Source: Chitinophaga sp. HK235 (lineage in GTDB: Bacteria; Bacteroidota; Bacteroidia; Chitinophagales; Chitinophagaceae). Taken from it: DNA of 64,000 nucleotides. The translations under genes and the position numbers were made by a program. Under the pieces are notes generated by a model. It was not told the origin of the DNA. It worked only from the letters and a program-made list of their open reading frames with translations, and did not search any database. The DNA lies in assembly GCF_018255755.1 (NCBI RefSeq), contig NZ_CP073766.1:4366001-4430000 (forward strand), written 5' to 3'. Numbering within the stretch: position 1 is the first letter of the stretch; every line of letters starts with the position of its first letter. Below are positions 1-8,462 of this stretch, one piece after another.

Positions 1-2517
1 CATATGTTGTATACTATTCAGCAACCGTGACAGTTCTCCATCACGGGGGCTATCGATATACAGTGCTTTAATAAAATCCAGGTCCTTCAGACTATCTGTC
101 ACAGCATGGTCCGGGATATGAGGCAGGTACAGGAAGGAACTATCGTTTCTATTGTCAATGATTTTCACTGCCAGTAAAAAAGCAAAAACATCCAGTTCCG
201 GGTGCAGGTATACTGATGAATAAACATCTTCCCGTTTATGGGTGTATTCATCTTTCCAGGTAATGCGAATATGGTGCTGTAAAGCGGCTGAAGCATATTG
301 CCGGAACAGCATTTTTGCCTGCAGGGCAATCTCTTTATTGCTGTGAAAAAGATGAATGGCTGCCAGATAACTGAGCAATATTTTATTCGCACCTCCTCCC
401 CTCACCATCTCCAGTAACAACCACATATCATTCTCTTCTTTCGATTTCAGCAGTCGTGTTACCTGAGTTGTAAGTTCCTTGTTTTCTTCCTGCATGAGGA
501 ATGGCGCAAGGTCTTTTATTTCCAGTTGTTTAAGATGATCTTCCAGAATGAAACCCAGATCCTGGTGGATGATCTGTTTGATGGCGTTGGTGGTCACGTC
601 CAGACCGAGATAAACGTGGGTGGCTTCTTCCAGCTCCTTCACTACCCTCGCTCCTCTGGCTTCCAGCATGGCTGCCAGCTCTCTCCGGGAGCCGATGGTG
701 GATTGTCCGGTTATATACACACGAGCGTCCGGCAGTTTGCCTGCTGCATCAAAAGGGCTGGGCAACAGTTCCTTCAATGCATCATAACGGCGCGCCAGTA
801 CCCCGAAAGCGATCATACGTAGTAAGGGCTCTTCCAGGTTCAGCAAAGGCAGCTGTTCAAATGCATGGAGGTAGGCGGCAGTATAAGCTTTCTTTTCCAA
901 CACCATCTGTCCTGCAGGAGTATTGGCGAGGGCCAGCGGCAAATCAGGCACTGCTGTCTGCCCTTCGCTCCATTCCAGCCTGATCTTATCGAGATGTGTT
1001 AATTCTGCCAGCGATGCCGGTACCTGCTGTTCATCTACATACAGGGTCACATCGCGCAGCACTGACATTTCTTTTAACCAGTTGATATAGGTTGCAAAAG
1101 GACGTCTGTCGGAAGACCGGAACACCAGTGTTTTCAAGTGCGGCAACCTTTTCAGATACAGCATGGTTTCGTCCAGGTTCAGTTTATTACGGCTGTTAAA
1201 ATCAAATGATTCCACACAGGGCAGGTCATAAAAGGCTGCTGGCAAAGGCACGGCTGTCAGCACCACATTGATATACCTTCCATTCACCGGCTGCAGAAAG
1301 GGTTGCAGGTCTTCATCCGTCATATGTGTAGTCATGAGTGTTTCCAGGGCCGGCATCCTGGATATACGCTCGTAATCAGGGCGGCCATTACTGTCTGCAA
1401 TCAGCAGGCTTTTTAATGCCGGTAGCTGATATACAAACTCCGGGAAGACCTCCATCTGTGCACCGGAAAACGATAAGTTTTCCAGGGCTGTCAGTCCCGA
1501 CAAGTCGGGTAGCGTATGATAATTTCCGTTGAAGAAAAGAATATTCTTCGCTTGCGTTAAGCCTCCTACTGCAGCGGGCAACTCTTCCAGCTCATAAAAC
1601 GTGAACGATGTCACATATTGCAATGCTGCTATATTATCGGGCAGGGTTGCCTTTCCGTTATTGTAATAACGCTGTATTTTACTTTGGGAGAAAGAAGTGA
1701 TGTCGCGCCGGTCTTTGATCATATTGATATAAAACGGCGCCGGCAAACGCCAGTCACATTCAATAGCTGTGATATTGGGCATTTCCGGCAGACTGGTCAG
1801 CCCATTTTCCCGCACATCGATGGACACCAGTTGTTGTAACAACTTAAAGGAATCAGGCAGCTTAGTAATGCCACAATTACGTATAGACAAATGTCTCAGG
1901 GCTTTACATCCGGCCAGCAGCTGAAAGACCTCGTCCATGTGCAGGGCGGTATTACCATCCAGCACCAGTGTTTCCAGATGTGGTAAGGAGGCCAGTGTCT
2001 GCGGAAGGCCGATCAGATGGGCATTGCTGACGTCCAGTATTTTCAAGGACGGCAACACCGAAAGGTCCTGTGGCAAAGAACAGATGGTATTATTACCCAT
2101 GTAAAGTGCTTCCAGCTTTTCCATGGGCTGTGAAAATACCGGGAATGCAGTCAGTTTATTTTTTTCAAGATGTAATACCCGCAGTTGTTTCAGGCCAGAC
2201 AACACATCATGACAATCACCCATTTTGTTATCAGAAATATCCAGTATCTCCAGGTTTTGCAGCCGGGCAATATTGTCGGGCAGTTCCTTTAGGGCTGTTT
2301 GTATCATGGTCAGCCCTTGCAGCTGAGGTATTGCCGTCAGCTCCTCTATTACAGTCCTGTGTTTCAGAGCATCATTATAACTCAGATCGAAATGTATATA
2401 TGGAAGTCTTGCAGCAGCCTGGTATCCGGGCGGCAGTTTGACAAGTCTTTTACGTTGCAGGTTGATACGACCATCTTCCCGTACGTCTTTCATGATGTGG
2501 TTCTCAAAATATTCCAT
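1..2517 (-). CDS. Leucine-rich repeat protein with BRCT-like segment (partial, 3' end outside window)
   Basis: Reading the minus strand from ATG at 2517 gives one uninterrupted frame of 839 codons to the window edge; the C-terminus is missing. It begins MEYFENHIMKDVREDG. From about residue 70 it has many LRR units of the type LxxLxxLxLxxNxLxxLP, for example LQNLEILDISDNKM, continuing to about residue 500. Around residues 596-640 the sequence changes to ARVYITGQSTIGSRRELAAM followed by an ARGARVVKELEEATHVYLG stretch. This matches the BRCT pattern: a hydrophobic strand, G, a charged helix, a small residue-rich turn, and T-H-hydrophobic-G. An alpha-helical region follows. LRRs usually bind proteins and BRCT folds bind phosphopeptides or DNA ends. 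No signal peptide is seen, so it is probably cytoplasmic. It is divergent from the membrane protein at 2619. Function unknown; the LRR call is firm and the BRCT call is by eye. Confidence 0.85.
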   Translation of the reverse strand, partial: MEYFENHIMKDVREDGRINLQRKRLVKLPPGYQAAARLPYIHFDLSYNDALKHRTVIEELTAIPQLQGLTMIQTALKELPDNIARLQNLEILDISDNKMGDCHDVLSGLKQLRVLHLEKNKLTAFPVFSQPMEKLEALYMGNNTICSLPQDLSVLPSLKILDVSNAHLIGLPQTLASLPHLETLVLDGNTALHMDEVFQLLAGCKALRHLSIRNCGITKLPDSFKLLQQLVSIDVRENGLTSLPEMPNITAIECDWRLPAPFYINMIKDRRDITSFSQSKIQRYYNNGKATLPDNIAALQYVTSFTFYELEELPAAVGGLTQAKNILFFNGNYHTLPDLSGLTALENLSFSGAQMEVFPEFVYQLPALKSLLIADSNGRPDYERISRMPALETLMTTHMTDEDLQPFLQPVNGRYINVVLTAVPLPAAFYDLPCVESFDFNSRNKLNLDETMLYLKRLPHLKTLVFRSSDRRPFATYINWLKEMSVLRDVTLYVDEQQVPASLAELTHLDKIRLEWSEGQTAVPDLPLALANTPAGQMVLEKKAYTAAYLHAFEQLPLLNLEEPLLRMIAFGVLARRYDALKELLPSPFDAAGKLPDARVYITGQSTIGSRRELAAMLEARGARVVKELEEATHVYLGLDVTTNAIKQIIHQDLGFILEDHLKQLEIKDLAPFLMQEENKELTTQVTRLLKSKEENDMWLLLEMVRGGGANKILLSYLAAIHLFHSNKEIALQAKMLFRQYASAALQHHIRITWKDEYTHKREDVYSSVYLHPELDVFAFLLAVKIIDNRNDSSFLYLPHIPDHAVTDSLKDLDFIKALYIDSPRDGELSRLLNSIQHM

Positions 2518-2618
2518 AGGTGCGGGTTATCTGTCTATAAAGAAATGAAACTTTCGGGTAAAAGCGAAGCCCGCAGGGGTTTGAGAAATATAAATCTAAA
2601 AAAACGTATACTTATACT

Positions 2619-3242
2619 ATGGAAATGAAACGATCCCGAAGCTTCATGGCTGCGTTGTCCCTACTCGGATGGTTTGCGCTGATAGCCCAGTTTTACCTGA
2701 TGATCAACAGCGGAGTTGCGCCCGTACCGGAACTGACCATCCGGTTTTTCAGTTATTTCACTATACTCACCAATCTGATGGTGGCAGTCTGTAGTACCAC
2801 GCTGTGGCTGTATCCCGGCTCCCGTTTCTTTTCCAGAGCCGGTACACTTACCGCTATTACGGTTTATATCCTGGTAGTAGGTATTATTTACAATGTGGTT
2901 CTGCGTTTGTTATGGCAGCCACATGGCTTACAGAAAATAGTGGATGAACTGTTGCATAGTGTGATACCCCTGCTGTTTCTGTTATACTGGGTTTTGTTTA
3001 CCGCCCGTCGCCGGATGGACTGGAAACAGTGCTGGACATGGTTGTTATACCCGCTGGTTTATTTTATTTTTATTCTTGGCCGGGGTTCCTTTTCCGGCTT
3101 TTATCCCTATCCGTTTGTGGATGCCGCCCGGATAGGGATACCGCAGGTATTAGTCAACGCGCTGGGCGTTACGGGCATTTTTCTTTTGCTGTCGCTCTTG
3201 TTTATCGGTATCAGTCGTTATCTTACTTCAACACAAAAGTAA
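2619..3242 (+). CDS. Pr6Pr family integral membrane protein
   Basis: The 207-residue protein has about six hydrophobic helices, starting with SFMAALSLLGWFALIAQFYL. It shows features of the Pr6Pr (FAR-17a/AIG1-like) family: FFSYFTILTNLMVA in helix 2, YNVVLRLLW after helix 3, and RGSFSGFYPYPF between helices 5 and 6. No enzymatic role is firmly established for bacterial members. ATG at 2619 is followed by a second ATG two codons on, so either may be used. The last 20 bases overlap the end of the convergent gene at 3223-4248, so the two transcripts would be complementary at their 3' ends. Confidence 0.85.
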   Translation: MEMKRSRSFMAALSLLGWFALIAQFYLMINSGVAPVPELTIRFFSYFTILTNLMVAVCSTTLWLYPGSRFFSRAGTLTAITVYILVVGIIYNVVLRLLWQPHGLQKIVDELLHSVIPLLFLLYWVLFTARRRMDWKQCWTWLLYPLVYFIFILGRGSFSGFYPYPFVDAARIGIPQVLVNALGVTGIFLLLSLLFIGISRYLTSTQK

Positions 3243-4248
3243 CCAGCAGGGCTTTATGATCGGTAGACCATACGCCTTTAGGCGCCATAAACGGGTCTTT
3301 TGATGTTTCTTCTTTAACAGCTCCATATACCACCGAAGCACGGGGTCCTACGATCACGGCATCTTTCAGCTGTAATCTTTTGTCAGGATAAAAAAAGATA
3401 AAATCGATGCGGTCGCGGTCATCAGCATCAGGCGCCCAGGCCAGTTTACTAACGGGAACGGCTGTATTACCCGCCGGAAATGTAAACCCCGGATGGGTAA
3501 CCGGATTAGGATACCGCTTGCGGTATGCATCGGTAAAACCCTGTTGTTCCAGCGACATCGTCACATTCCAGGGGATAATGGTACCGTTGTGGTCAAACAG
3601 GTCTTTGGTGGCAGCTATCCAGTCACGATGGGATGGCTCATTAAAATCACCACCTAATATCACCAGATGGCCTTTAGCGATCTCCTGGCGGGCATCAGAG
3701 AGGAACAGCGCTATTTCCTCATCCCGCAGGGAGGCACGATTATCGGCCAGTACACTATCTACCTGCGTTACCGGTGCCGGTAACTTCTTCCAGGTACTGC
3801 TATGGTAACCTCTGGGCAGGTAATTGGCCGAATGCAGATAATCCAGATGCGCCGTATATACGGCTACGTTAGTACCTTTTACTTTGATCACTGCTTTATA
3901 TACCGAACCGTGGTCGTCTTTCTCCGGACTGATAGTGGCAAAGCTCTCCAGTGGATAAGCCGATAAAATACCTGAGTCGTAGCTGTATTCGGAATAGAAA
4001 GTCCTGCCCCTTGTTGCCAGTGCAGCCTTGATACGTTCGCAGAAACGTGTCTGATGGTAGTTGCGCACCTCACTGAAGGTAACTACATCTGCACCGGTAT
4101 GAATGATTTCATCAGCGATCGCTTCGAAGCCGCCGGGCACCACAGTGCCTTCCTGCCAGATATTGAACTGTAATACTTTTAAAGGGGTGACTGCCTGTAC
4201 CTGCCAGCAAAGCAGCAGTAGCAGCATGGGTAAGGTCCATTTCTTCAT
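3223..4248 (-). CDS. Exported endonuclease/exonuclease/phosphatase family protein
   Basis: The 341-residue protein has a Sec signal peptide (MKKWTLPMLLLLLCWQVQA) followed by a full EEP (DNase I-like) fold. Catalytic signatures appear in order: LQFNIW near residue 26 (Asn), VVTFSEVRN near 55 (metal-binding Glu), VYTAHLDY near 130 (His), LGGDFNEPSHRDW near 200 (Asp/Asn), and STDHKALLVTF at the C-terminus (Asp-His). The family hydrolyses phosphodiesters or phosphomonoesters of nucleic acids, sphingolipids or inositol phosphates. The substrate cannot be told here. With its signal peptide it is expected in the periplasm or outside the cell. It overlaps tail-to-tail with the Pr6Pr gene. Confidence 0.9.
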   Translation of the reverse strand: MKKWTLPMLLLLLCWQVQAVTPLKVLQFNIWQEGTVVPGGFEAIADEIIHTGADVVTFSEVRNYHQTRFCERIKAALATRGRTFYSEYSYDSGILSAYPLESFATISPEKDDHGSVYKAVIKVKGTNVAVYTAHLDYLHSANYLPRGYHSSTWKKLPAPVTQVDSVLADNRASLRDEEIALFLSDARQEIAKGHLVILGGDFNEPSHRDWIAATKDLFDHNGTIIPWNVTMSLEQQGFTDAYRKRYPNPVTHPGFTFPAGNTAVPVSKLAWAPDADDRDRIDFIFFYPDKRLQLKDAVIVGPRASVVYGAVKEETSKDPFMAPKGVWSTDHKALLVTFVLK

Positions 4249-4325
4249 GTTTGTTCACTGTTTGCAATAAAAATACATCATAACTGCTCATATTAAAATC
4301 AATATTTTTACGCCAAACAAGAACC

Positions 4326-5060
4326 ATGTCAGACGATCAATGTCAGCATCTTCCTGTATCAAAGGAAAAAATACAGGAGAAAATAAATCAGTATGGATGC
4401 TTTATTGTACAGGTTCCGGAAGATGACTACCTGCCTGCTTTCGCCTATACCATAGGGTTATATCAGCAGTACGGACACCCCGAAATCATTTGTTTCGGGC
4501 TTTCTGTTGAACTGATGGCCAGCCTGTTGAACGATACCTGTGATCTTATCAAACAAGGCCAAGCCTTTGCTCCTTGTACATCATATGATGATTTTCTGGA
4601 CAACTACCCGGTTCAATTCCTGACAGTAGATCAGGCTTATTACCCTTACTATCTGGGAACAGGTTGTTTTTTCTATGACCATAGCCGTTTTCCTGCCCTT
4701 CAGCTGATATGGCCCGATAAACAATCTCTGTTTCCATGGGAACCGGAATTTAATCCCAACTGGCTGCGGAAACAGCCATTGCTTGACCGTAACAGTGATT
4801 TTATGTTTCAGGAAGAGAAAAATCTTGCTGTATTCACCTCCCGTCAAATACTGGAAGGCAGCCCGATTCTCTATGTATACCATGATGAAGACGGAGACTG
4901 GCAATTCCTCAGCGAAGAAGAAACCGATGAGCAGGATGTTCGGATAGTAGCACTTTCTGAAATCGTAAAGATAGATCCCGGTATAAAAGAATTACATCTG
5001 CTTTCATATGATCAAAGGGCCTGGAGGGCTTCCGCTAAGGATAAGTGGGAATGGGAGTGA
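4326..5060 (+). CDS. DUF4262 domain-containing protein
   Basis: The 244-residue soluble protein has no signal peptide. Residues about 15-140 match the DUF4262 layout: INQYGCFIVQVPEDD, then FAYTIGLYQQYGHPEIICFG and a helical stretch. This domain recurs in small bacterial proteins of unknown role. The C-terminal 50 residues (SEIVKIDPGIKELHLL, ending in aromatic WRASAKDKWEWE) resemble the tail of other DUF4262 proteins. The gene stands alone, divergent from the EEP gene and convergent with the DUF4188-like gene, whose stop lies 2 bp away. Molecular function unknown. Confidence 0.8.
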   Translation: MSDDQCQHLPVSKEKIQEKINQYGCFIVQVPEDDYLPAFAYTIGLYQQYGHPEIICFGLSVELMASLLNDTCDLIKQGQAFAPCTSYDDFLDNYPVQFLTVDQAYYPYYLGTGCFFYDHSRFPALQLIWPDKQSLFPWEPEFNPNWLRKQPLLDRNSDFMFQEEKNLAVFTSRQILEGSPILYVYHDEDGDWQFLSEEETDEQDVRIVALSEIVKIDPGIKELHLLSYDQRAWRASAKDKWEWE

Positions 5061-5062
5061 TA

Positions 5063-5440
5063 TCACATCTTCCGCCTGAAATTCTTTCCCAACCCGAAAA
5101 CGCCATTGATATACCGTCCTGACTTCTCTACTGCATAGCTTTCAAAAAACATCCCGAGGGCGGTGGGATTTTTTGTTGTAAACTGTGTAAAACGCTGGTG
5201 CCAGTCGCTTTTATAATATTCTCCCAATTCACGATAGCTGAGCCAATAGCTGACCATCACTATCTGCAGCGGACTTACCAGTGCGGGAATACACTCATAA
5301 GCACCGTGATGCCGCTTCACCGACCGGATGATCCCGGGCAGGTTGAACCACAGCCAGCAGAAGCCTTTCAGATTCTTTGCCCTGATGCTGTTTACGAAAA
5401 CAACCGTTTCCCTGTTCGTAATATCTACTTCGTACATCAT
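5063..5440 (-). CDS. DUF4188-like small protein (monooxygenase-like fold)
   Basis: The chosen start is the ATG at 5440, giving MMYEVDITNRETVVFVNSIR and 125 residues, because it lies one base after the stop of the DoxX gene. A longer reading from 5536 would overlap that gene. The body shows a hydrophobic strand (ETVVFVNSIR), a tryptophan-rich centre (KGFCWLWFNLPGIIRSVKRH), and YWLSYRELGEYYKSDWHQRF with a late ESY motif. This is like DUF4188/ABM-type ferredoxin-like proteins. It is probably co-transcribed with the DoxX gene. No substrate is known. Confidence 0.65.
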   Translation of the reverse strand: MMYEVDITNRETVVFVNSIRAKNLKGFCWLWFNLPGIIRSVKRHHGAYECIPALVSPLQIVMVSYWLSYRELGEYYKSDWHQRFTQFTTKNPTALGMFFESYAVEKSGRYINGVFGLGKNFRRKM

Positions 5441-5441
5441 C

Positions 5442-5897
5442 TTAAAATCCTTGAATGGAAAAGAAATATACCCAGGCGATAAAAAACAGCTGTTCGGGGA
5501 TCCGGTACCAGAGGTAGCCAGGACCAGGACCGTCAAAGGTGCCCTTTTCCAGGTTCACATGTTTGATGGCGGCATAAATATTAGCGGGTAGTATCAGGAT
5601 AAAAAAGAGAATTAAGATATAGGCTGCCAGCATCCGCTGTGATGGTATCATCAAGGCAATTCCCATCAGCACTTCCGCCACGCCGGTGATATACACCCAG
5701 GCTTTCCTGAAGGGGATAAAGGGAGGGATCATCATGGTCATGCCTTTGGCAAACATAAAATGTCCGAGGGCAGTGAAGCATAACATACAGCACATGGCGA
5801 GGTTGCCGCTGAATGTCAGCTGCCAGGCGCCGGTGACCAGTTTCGCCACCAGCAGGGCCGCCACAAATATTACCACTAATACGATCTGAGGTTTCAT
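5442..5897 (-). CDS. DoxX-like small membrane protein
   Basis: The likely start is ATG at 5897 (MKPQIVLVVIFVAALLVAKL), which gives 151 residues; an upstream TTG or in-frame extension to 5930 looks unused. Four hydrophobic helices are visible, with FMFAKGMTMMIPPFIPFRKA and VYITGVAEVLMGIALMIPS between them. That loop/helix pattern is typical of DoxX/DoxD-related four-helix membrane proteins. Its role is unclear; relatives are tied to redox or small-molecule metabolism. It lies 62 bp downstream of the Crp/Fnr regulator on the same strand and directly before the DUF4188-like gene, so the three may form one transcription unit. Confidence 0.8.
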   Translation of the reverse strand: MKPQIVLVVIFVAALLVAKLVTGAWQLTFSGNLAMCCMLCFTALGHFMFAKGMTMMIPPFIPFRKAWVYITGVAEVLMGIALMIPSQRMLAAYILILFFILILPANIYAAIKHVNLEKGTFDGPGPGYLWYRIPEQLFFIAWVYFFSIQGF

Positions 5898-5959
5898 GAT
5901 TGTGTTGTTTTGTCTGGTACAAAATTCCACATTCCTGTCCCCGATGAAAATGATGTATG

Positions 5960-6541
5960 TTAGTTTCGGGACTGTTGCCTGCGGATACGGCTCAGGCTCT
6001 CGGGCTGGATGCCCAGGTAGGAAGACAGATGTTTAACGGATATCTGCTGTATCAGCGCCGGATTCCGCTCCATTAGCGCCGCATAACGTTCCTCTGCCGT
6101 ACGCGACAGCAGGTCCATCTCCTTCTTCAGCCGCTTCATATACTGGTATTCCGCAATCAGCCGGCCGATCTTCTCCCCGTTATGATATTTCGCGTAAAAC
6201 TCCTGCAAAAACCGGAAAGGGATCGCTATCACTTCAGCATCTTCCAACACTTCAATAAAAATCGTGCTCGGCTCCCTGGAGATAAAAGAATAGTAAGCGG
6301 TCACCATCTCCCCTTCAAAAAGAAAATCCACCGTAAACTCTTTCCCATCTTTGATAAAATAGTTACGGGTAGCCCCTTTCTGCAGGAAATAGATAAAATT
6401 CTCTACCTGCGCTTCCCTGATGAGGAAATCACCTTTATTAAATTTTTTGATGATGACTTTGGTGGAAAAATCTTCCCATTCCGCCGGAGAAAGCGGATAA
6501 AATTTGTAGATGGCGTGCTGGAAGGAAGAGAGGTCTGTCAT
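5960..6541 (-). CDS. Crp/Fnr family transcriptional regulator
   Basis: The 193-residue protein has a cyclic-nucleotide-binding-like beta barrel at residues about 20-115 (KFNKGDFLIREAQVENFIYFL, with EGEMVTAYYSF in place of the cAMP-contact motif). A dimer helix follows, then a C-terminal winged helix around LSSYLGIQPESLSRIRRQ. The Bacteroidota Crp/Fnr subgroup often lacks true cAMP-binding residues, and the RxS signature of CRP is not seen here. Ligand unknown. It precedes the DoxX/DUF4188-like pair on the same strand and may control it. A CAAAGATA sequence at 6547-6554 reads as a minus-strand TAnnTTTG -7 element, which would give an almost leaderless transcript, but no good -33 is visible. 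Confidence 0.9.
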   Translation of the reverse strand: MTDLSSFQHAIYKFYPLSPAEWEDFSTKVIIKKFNKGDFLIREAQVENFIYFLQKGATRNYFIKDGKEFTVDFLFEGEMVTAYYSFISREPSTIFIEVLEDAEVIAIPFRFLQEFYAKYHNGEKIGRLIAEYQYMKRLKKEMDLLSRTAEERYAALMERNPALIQQISVKHLSSYLGIQPESLSRIRRQQSRN

Positions 6542-6594
6542 CGATACAAAGATATGTCAGGAGAAATTAGTATTATAAGGTTCATTTTTATACT

Positions 6595-7302
6595 ATGATC
6601 ATTGTCGGAGACCTTCATGGCGGCTATCCTGAAATGTTATCCCGGATTCAAAAGCTGGGGTTGGAAAATACTACATTTATCCAGGTAGGCGACTGGGGCT
6701 TAGGGTTTCAGCCAGTTGACCACGACAAAAAAGCACTGGCCCAGGTGGATAAGTTTCTTCAAAAAACCCAAAACCACCTTTACATCATCAGGGGCAACCA
6801 TGACAATAAGTGGTTTTGGGATCACCGGGATCAACTACATCTGAAAAATGTACACCTCATACAGGATTATGAAGTGAGAACAATAGAACAACACAAAATA
6901 CTGTTCATTGGCGGAGGCATCTCTATTGACAGGACCAGCAGGATACTAAACAAAAATTACTGGGCGGATGAAACCGTGGTTTACAACGAGCCGTTATTAA
7001 AGGCTGCCTGTGCCAACGGTATAGATATGGTTATCAGTCATATCGCTCCCAGGGAAGTATGGCCACACACTTATAATCCTCTTGTATTGCACTTCATCGC
7101 CAAAGAGTTGACTGCAGGCAACGACCTTTCAGCGGAGCTTAAAAATGAAAGACTGCTTATGAGCCAGGTATATCAACATGTCTGTGCAGCGGGGTGCAGA
7201 ATGTGGTATTACGGGCATTATCATGAATCACATGTAGAAGAAAAAGAGGGGATTGTTTTCAGATGTGTGTCTATTCAGGAGATGTATGATACGAACAGTT
7301 AA
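6595..7302 (+). CDS. Calcineurin-like metallophosphoesterase
   Basis: The 235-residue cytoplasmic protein carries the full metallophosphoesterase signature: IIVGDLHGG at residues 2-10 (GDxHG), QVGDWGLG near 31 (GDxxD variant), RGNHDNKW near 65 (GNHD), SHIAP near 148 (H), and YYGHYHES near 210 (GHxH). The family uses two metal ions to hydrolyse phosphoesters such as diadenosine polyphosphates, cyclic nucleotides or phosphoproteins. The substrate here is not determined. It is divergent from the Crp/Fnr regulator with only 53 bp between starts. Confidence 0.88.
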   Translation: MIIVGDLHGGYPEMLSRIQKLGLENTTFIQVGDWGLGFQPVDHDKKALAQVDKFLQKTQNHLYIIRGNHDNKWFWDHRDQLHLKNVHLIQDYEVRTIEQHKILFIGGGISIDRTSRILNKNYWADETVVYNEPLLKAACANGIDMVISHIAPREVWPHTYNPLVLHFIAKELTAGNDLSAELKNERLLMSQVYQHVCAAGCRMWYYGHYHESHVEEKEGIVFRCVSIQEMYDTNS

Positions 7303-7344
7303 CCTGGTAAATCGGGCCTCTTCCGATTGGCTAAAAACATACCC

Positions 7345-7644
7345 TTAATGGCCTTTTCTAATATCTATTACAGTTCCTTTTCTCCATTTTCCTGGTGATG
7401 ACTGTATTTCTACAATCCGTTCTACTTCTCCCCCAGGCATCTCACGAACTACCCACCCTTCTTTCAGGTAAGTCACGGGTAATTCCATTGCTTTATTCTC
7501 ATTAATTGCATTGGTAGCTGCTCTTTTACCTATTATAGAAAAGAACTCGTAGATATTCACCTCTTCGCAAAGGCACAAATCATCTTTTGGTCCAAAATCA
7601 CGCATTTGCAAATACTCACTCTTTGTTACCTTCTTTTGGGGCAT
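7345..7644 (-). CDS. Hypothetical protein, 99 residues
   Basis: A small basic-acidic soluble protein beginning MPQKKVTKSEYLQMRDFGPK. It has no signal peptide, no transmembrane segment and no motif I recognise. The C-terminal half looks like a beta-rich stretch (LPVTYLKEGWVVREMPGGEV, then a VERIVEIQ segment). Its frame is clean and there is no better overlapping gene on either strand. It is convergent with the metallophosphoesterase gene. The 155 bp upstream are AT-rich and hold no other gene. Confidence 0.55.
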   Translation of the reverse strand: MPQKKVTKSEYLQMRDFGPKDDLCLCEEVNIYEFFSIIGKRAATNAINENKAMELPVTYLKEGWVVREMPGGEVERIVEIQSSPGKWRKGTVIDIRKGH

Positions 7645-7799
7645 ATCAATTCAATATGATTAAATAGATTACTGCGAATCACAATTTTTTAAAATTAACC
7701 CACTTGAAAAACATAGACAAGTTATGTTAACAGCTCGATGTATTAATACATCAATAAATCAAGCTATACCAACTCTTCATAGTCCCTGATTTGGGGGAT

Positions 7800-8402
7800 T
7801 CATGAATAAACCTTAATAATCTTCCCATTCACCGCCCCTTCTACACTCAATAAATAGGCATTGACCAGCTTCTCCATAGGTACCAGGTTGTATCCAGGGA
7901 ACATAGCGCCATAGCGCTCTTTGCTATCTTCCACCAGTCCGGGGCTGACAACATTGATACGCTGATCTTTTTTCAGTTCCTGGGCGGCGCCCAGCACAAA
8001 GCTATTCACTGCACCATTAATCATGGCCACGGTGGTGCCGTTTTTGGCGGGATGTTCTGCAGCGATACCGGAGGTTAGTGTAAAAGAGCCCCCTTCAGAA
8101 AGATATTGTTTCCCGATCAGCACCAGATTGACCTGTCCCATAAGTTTTCCTGTTATACCGGCGAGCATGTGCTGCTGCCGCATCGTCTGAAAGTCGCCGT
8201 AATAGCCGGTTCCGGCGGTGCAGATGCAGGCGTCTACCATTTTCAGCTGGCTGAACATGTTTTCAATGGATGTTTCGGAGGCAATGTCGACCTGTATATC
8301 GCCGCTGTTGCGGCCGGCAATAATCAGTTCGTGTCTGGGGGCCAGCGCTGCTGCTACTCTTTTCCCGATGGTACCCTGACCACCAATAAGTATAATTTTC
8401 AT
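7800..8402 (-). CDS. Short-chain dehydrogenase/reductase
   Basis: The 200-residue protein has a classical Rossmann N-terminus (KIILIGGQGTIGKRVAAAL, a GGxGxIG variant), an acidic turn after strand 2-3 (IQVDIAS), and CICTAGTG in place of NNAG. It is shorter than the usual 250 residues. The normal YxxxK catalytic pair is not obvious: LTSGIAAEHPAKNGTTVAMI has the Ser but no Tyr before Lys. It resembles the NAD(P)H-binding short-chain dehydrogenases annotated near AraC regulators in many bacteria. It lies 60 bp downstream of the AraC gene on the same strand, so that regulator is its likely controller. Catalytic competence is uncertain. Confidence 0.85.
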   Translation of the reverse strand: MKIILIGGQGTIGKRVAAALAPRHELIIAGRNSGDIQVDIASETSIENMFSQLKMVDACICTAGTGYYGDFQTMRQQHMLAGITGKLMGQVNLVLIGKQYLSEGGSFTLTSGIAAEHPAKNGTTVAMINGAVNSFVLGAAQELKKDQRINVVSPGLVEDSKERYGAMFPGYNLVPMEKLVNAYLLSVEGAVNGKIIKVYS

Positions 8403-8462
8403 GCTATCTGATTTATAACACGAAATTAGGTAGTGCTTCAGGAGCTGGATAGTCCGGATAGC

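Noticed and set aside
165..2628. Several plus- and minus-strand short frames over the first 2.6 kb
   Set aside because: They lie on the wrong strand or frame of one continuous LRR-coding frame from 2517 to the window edge.
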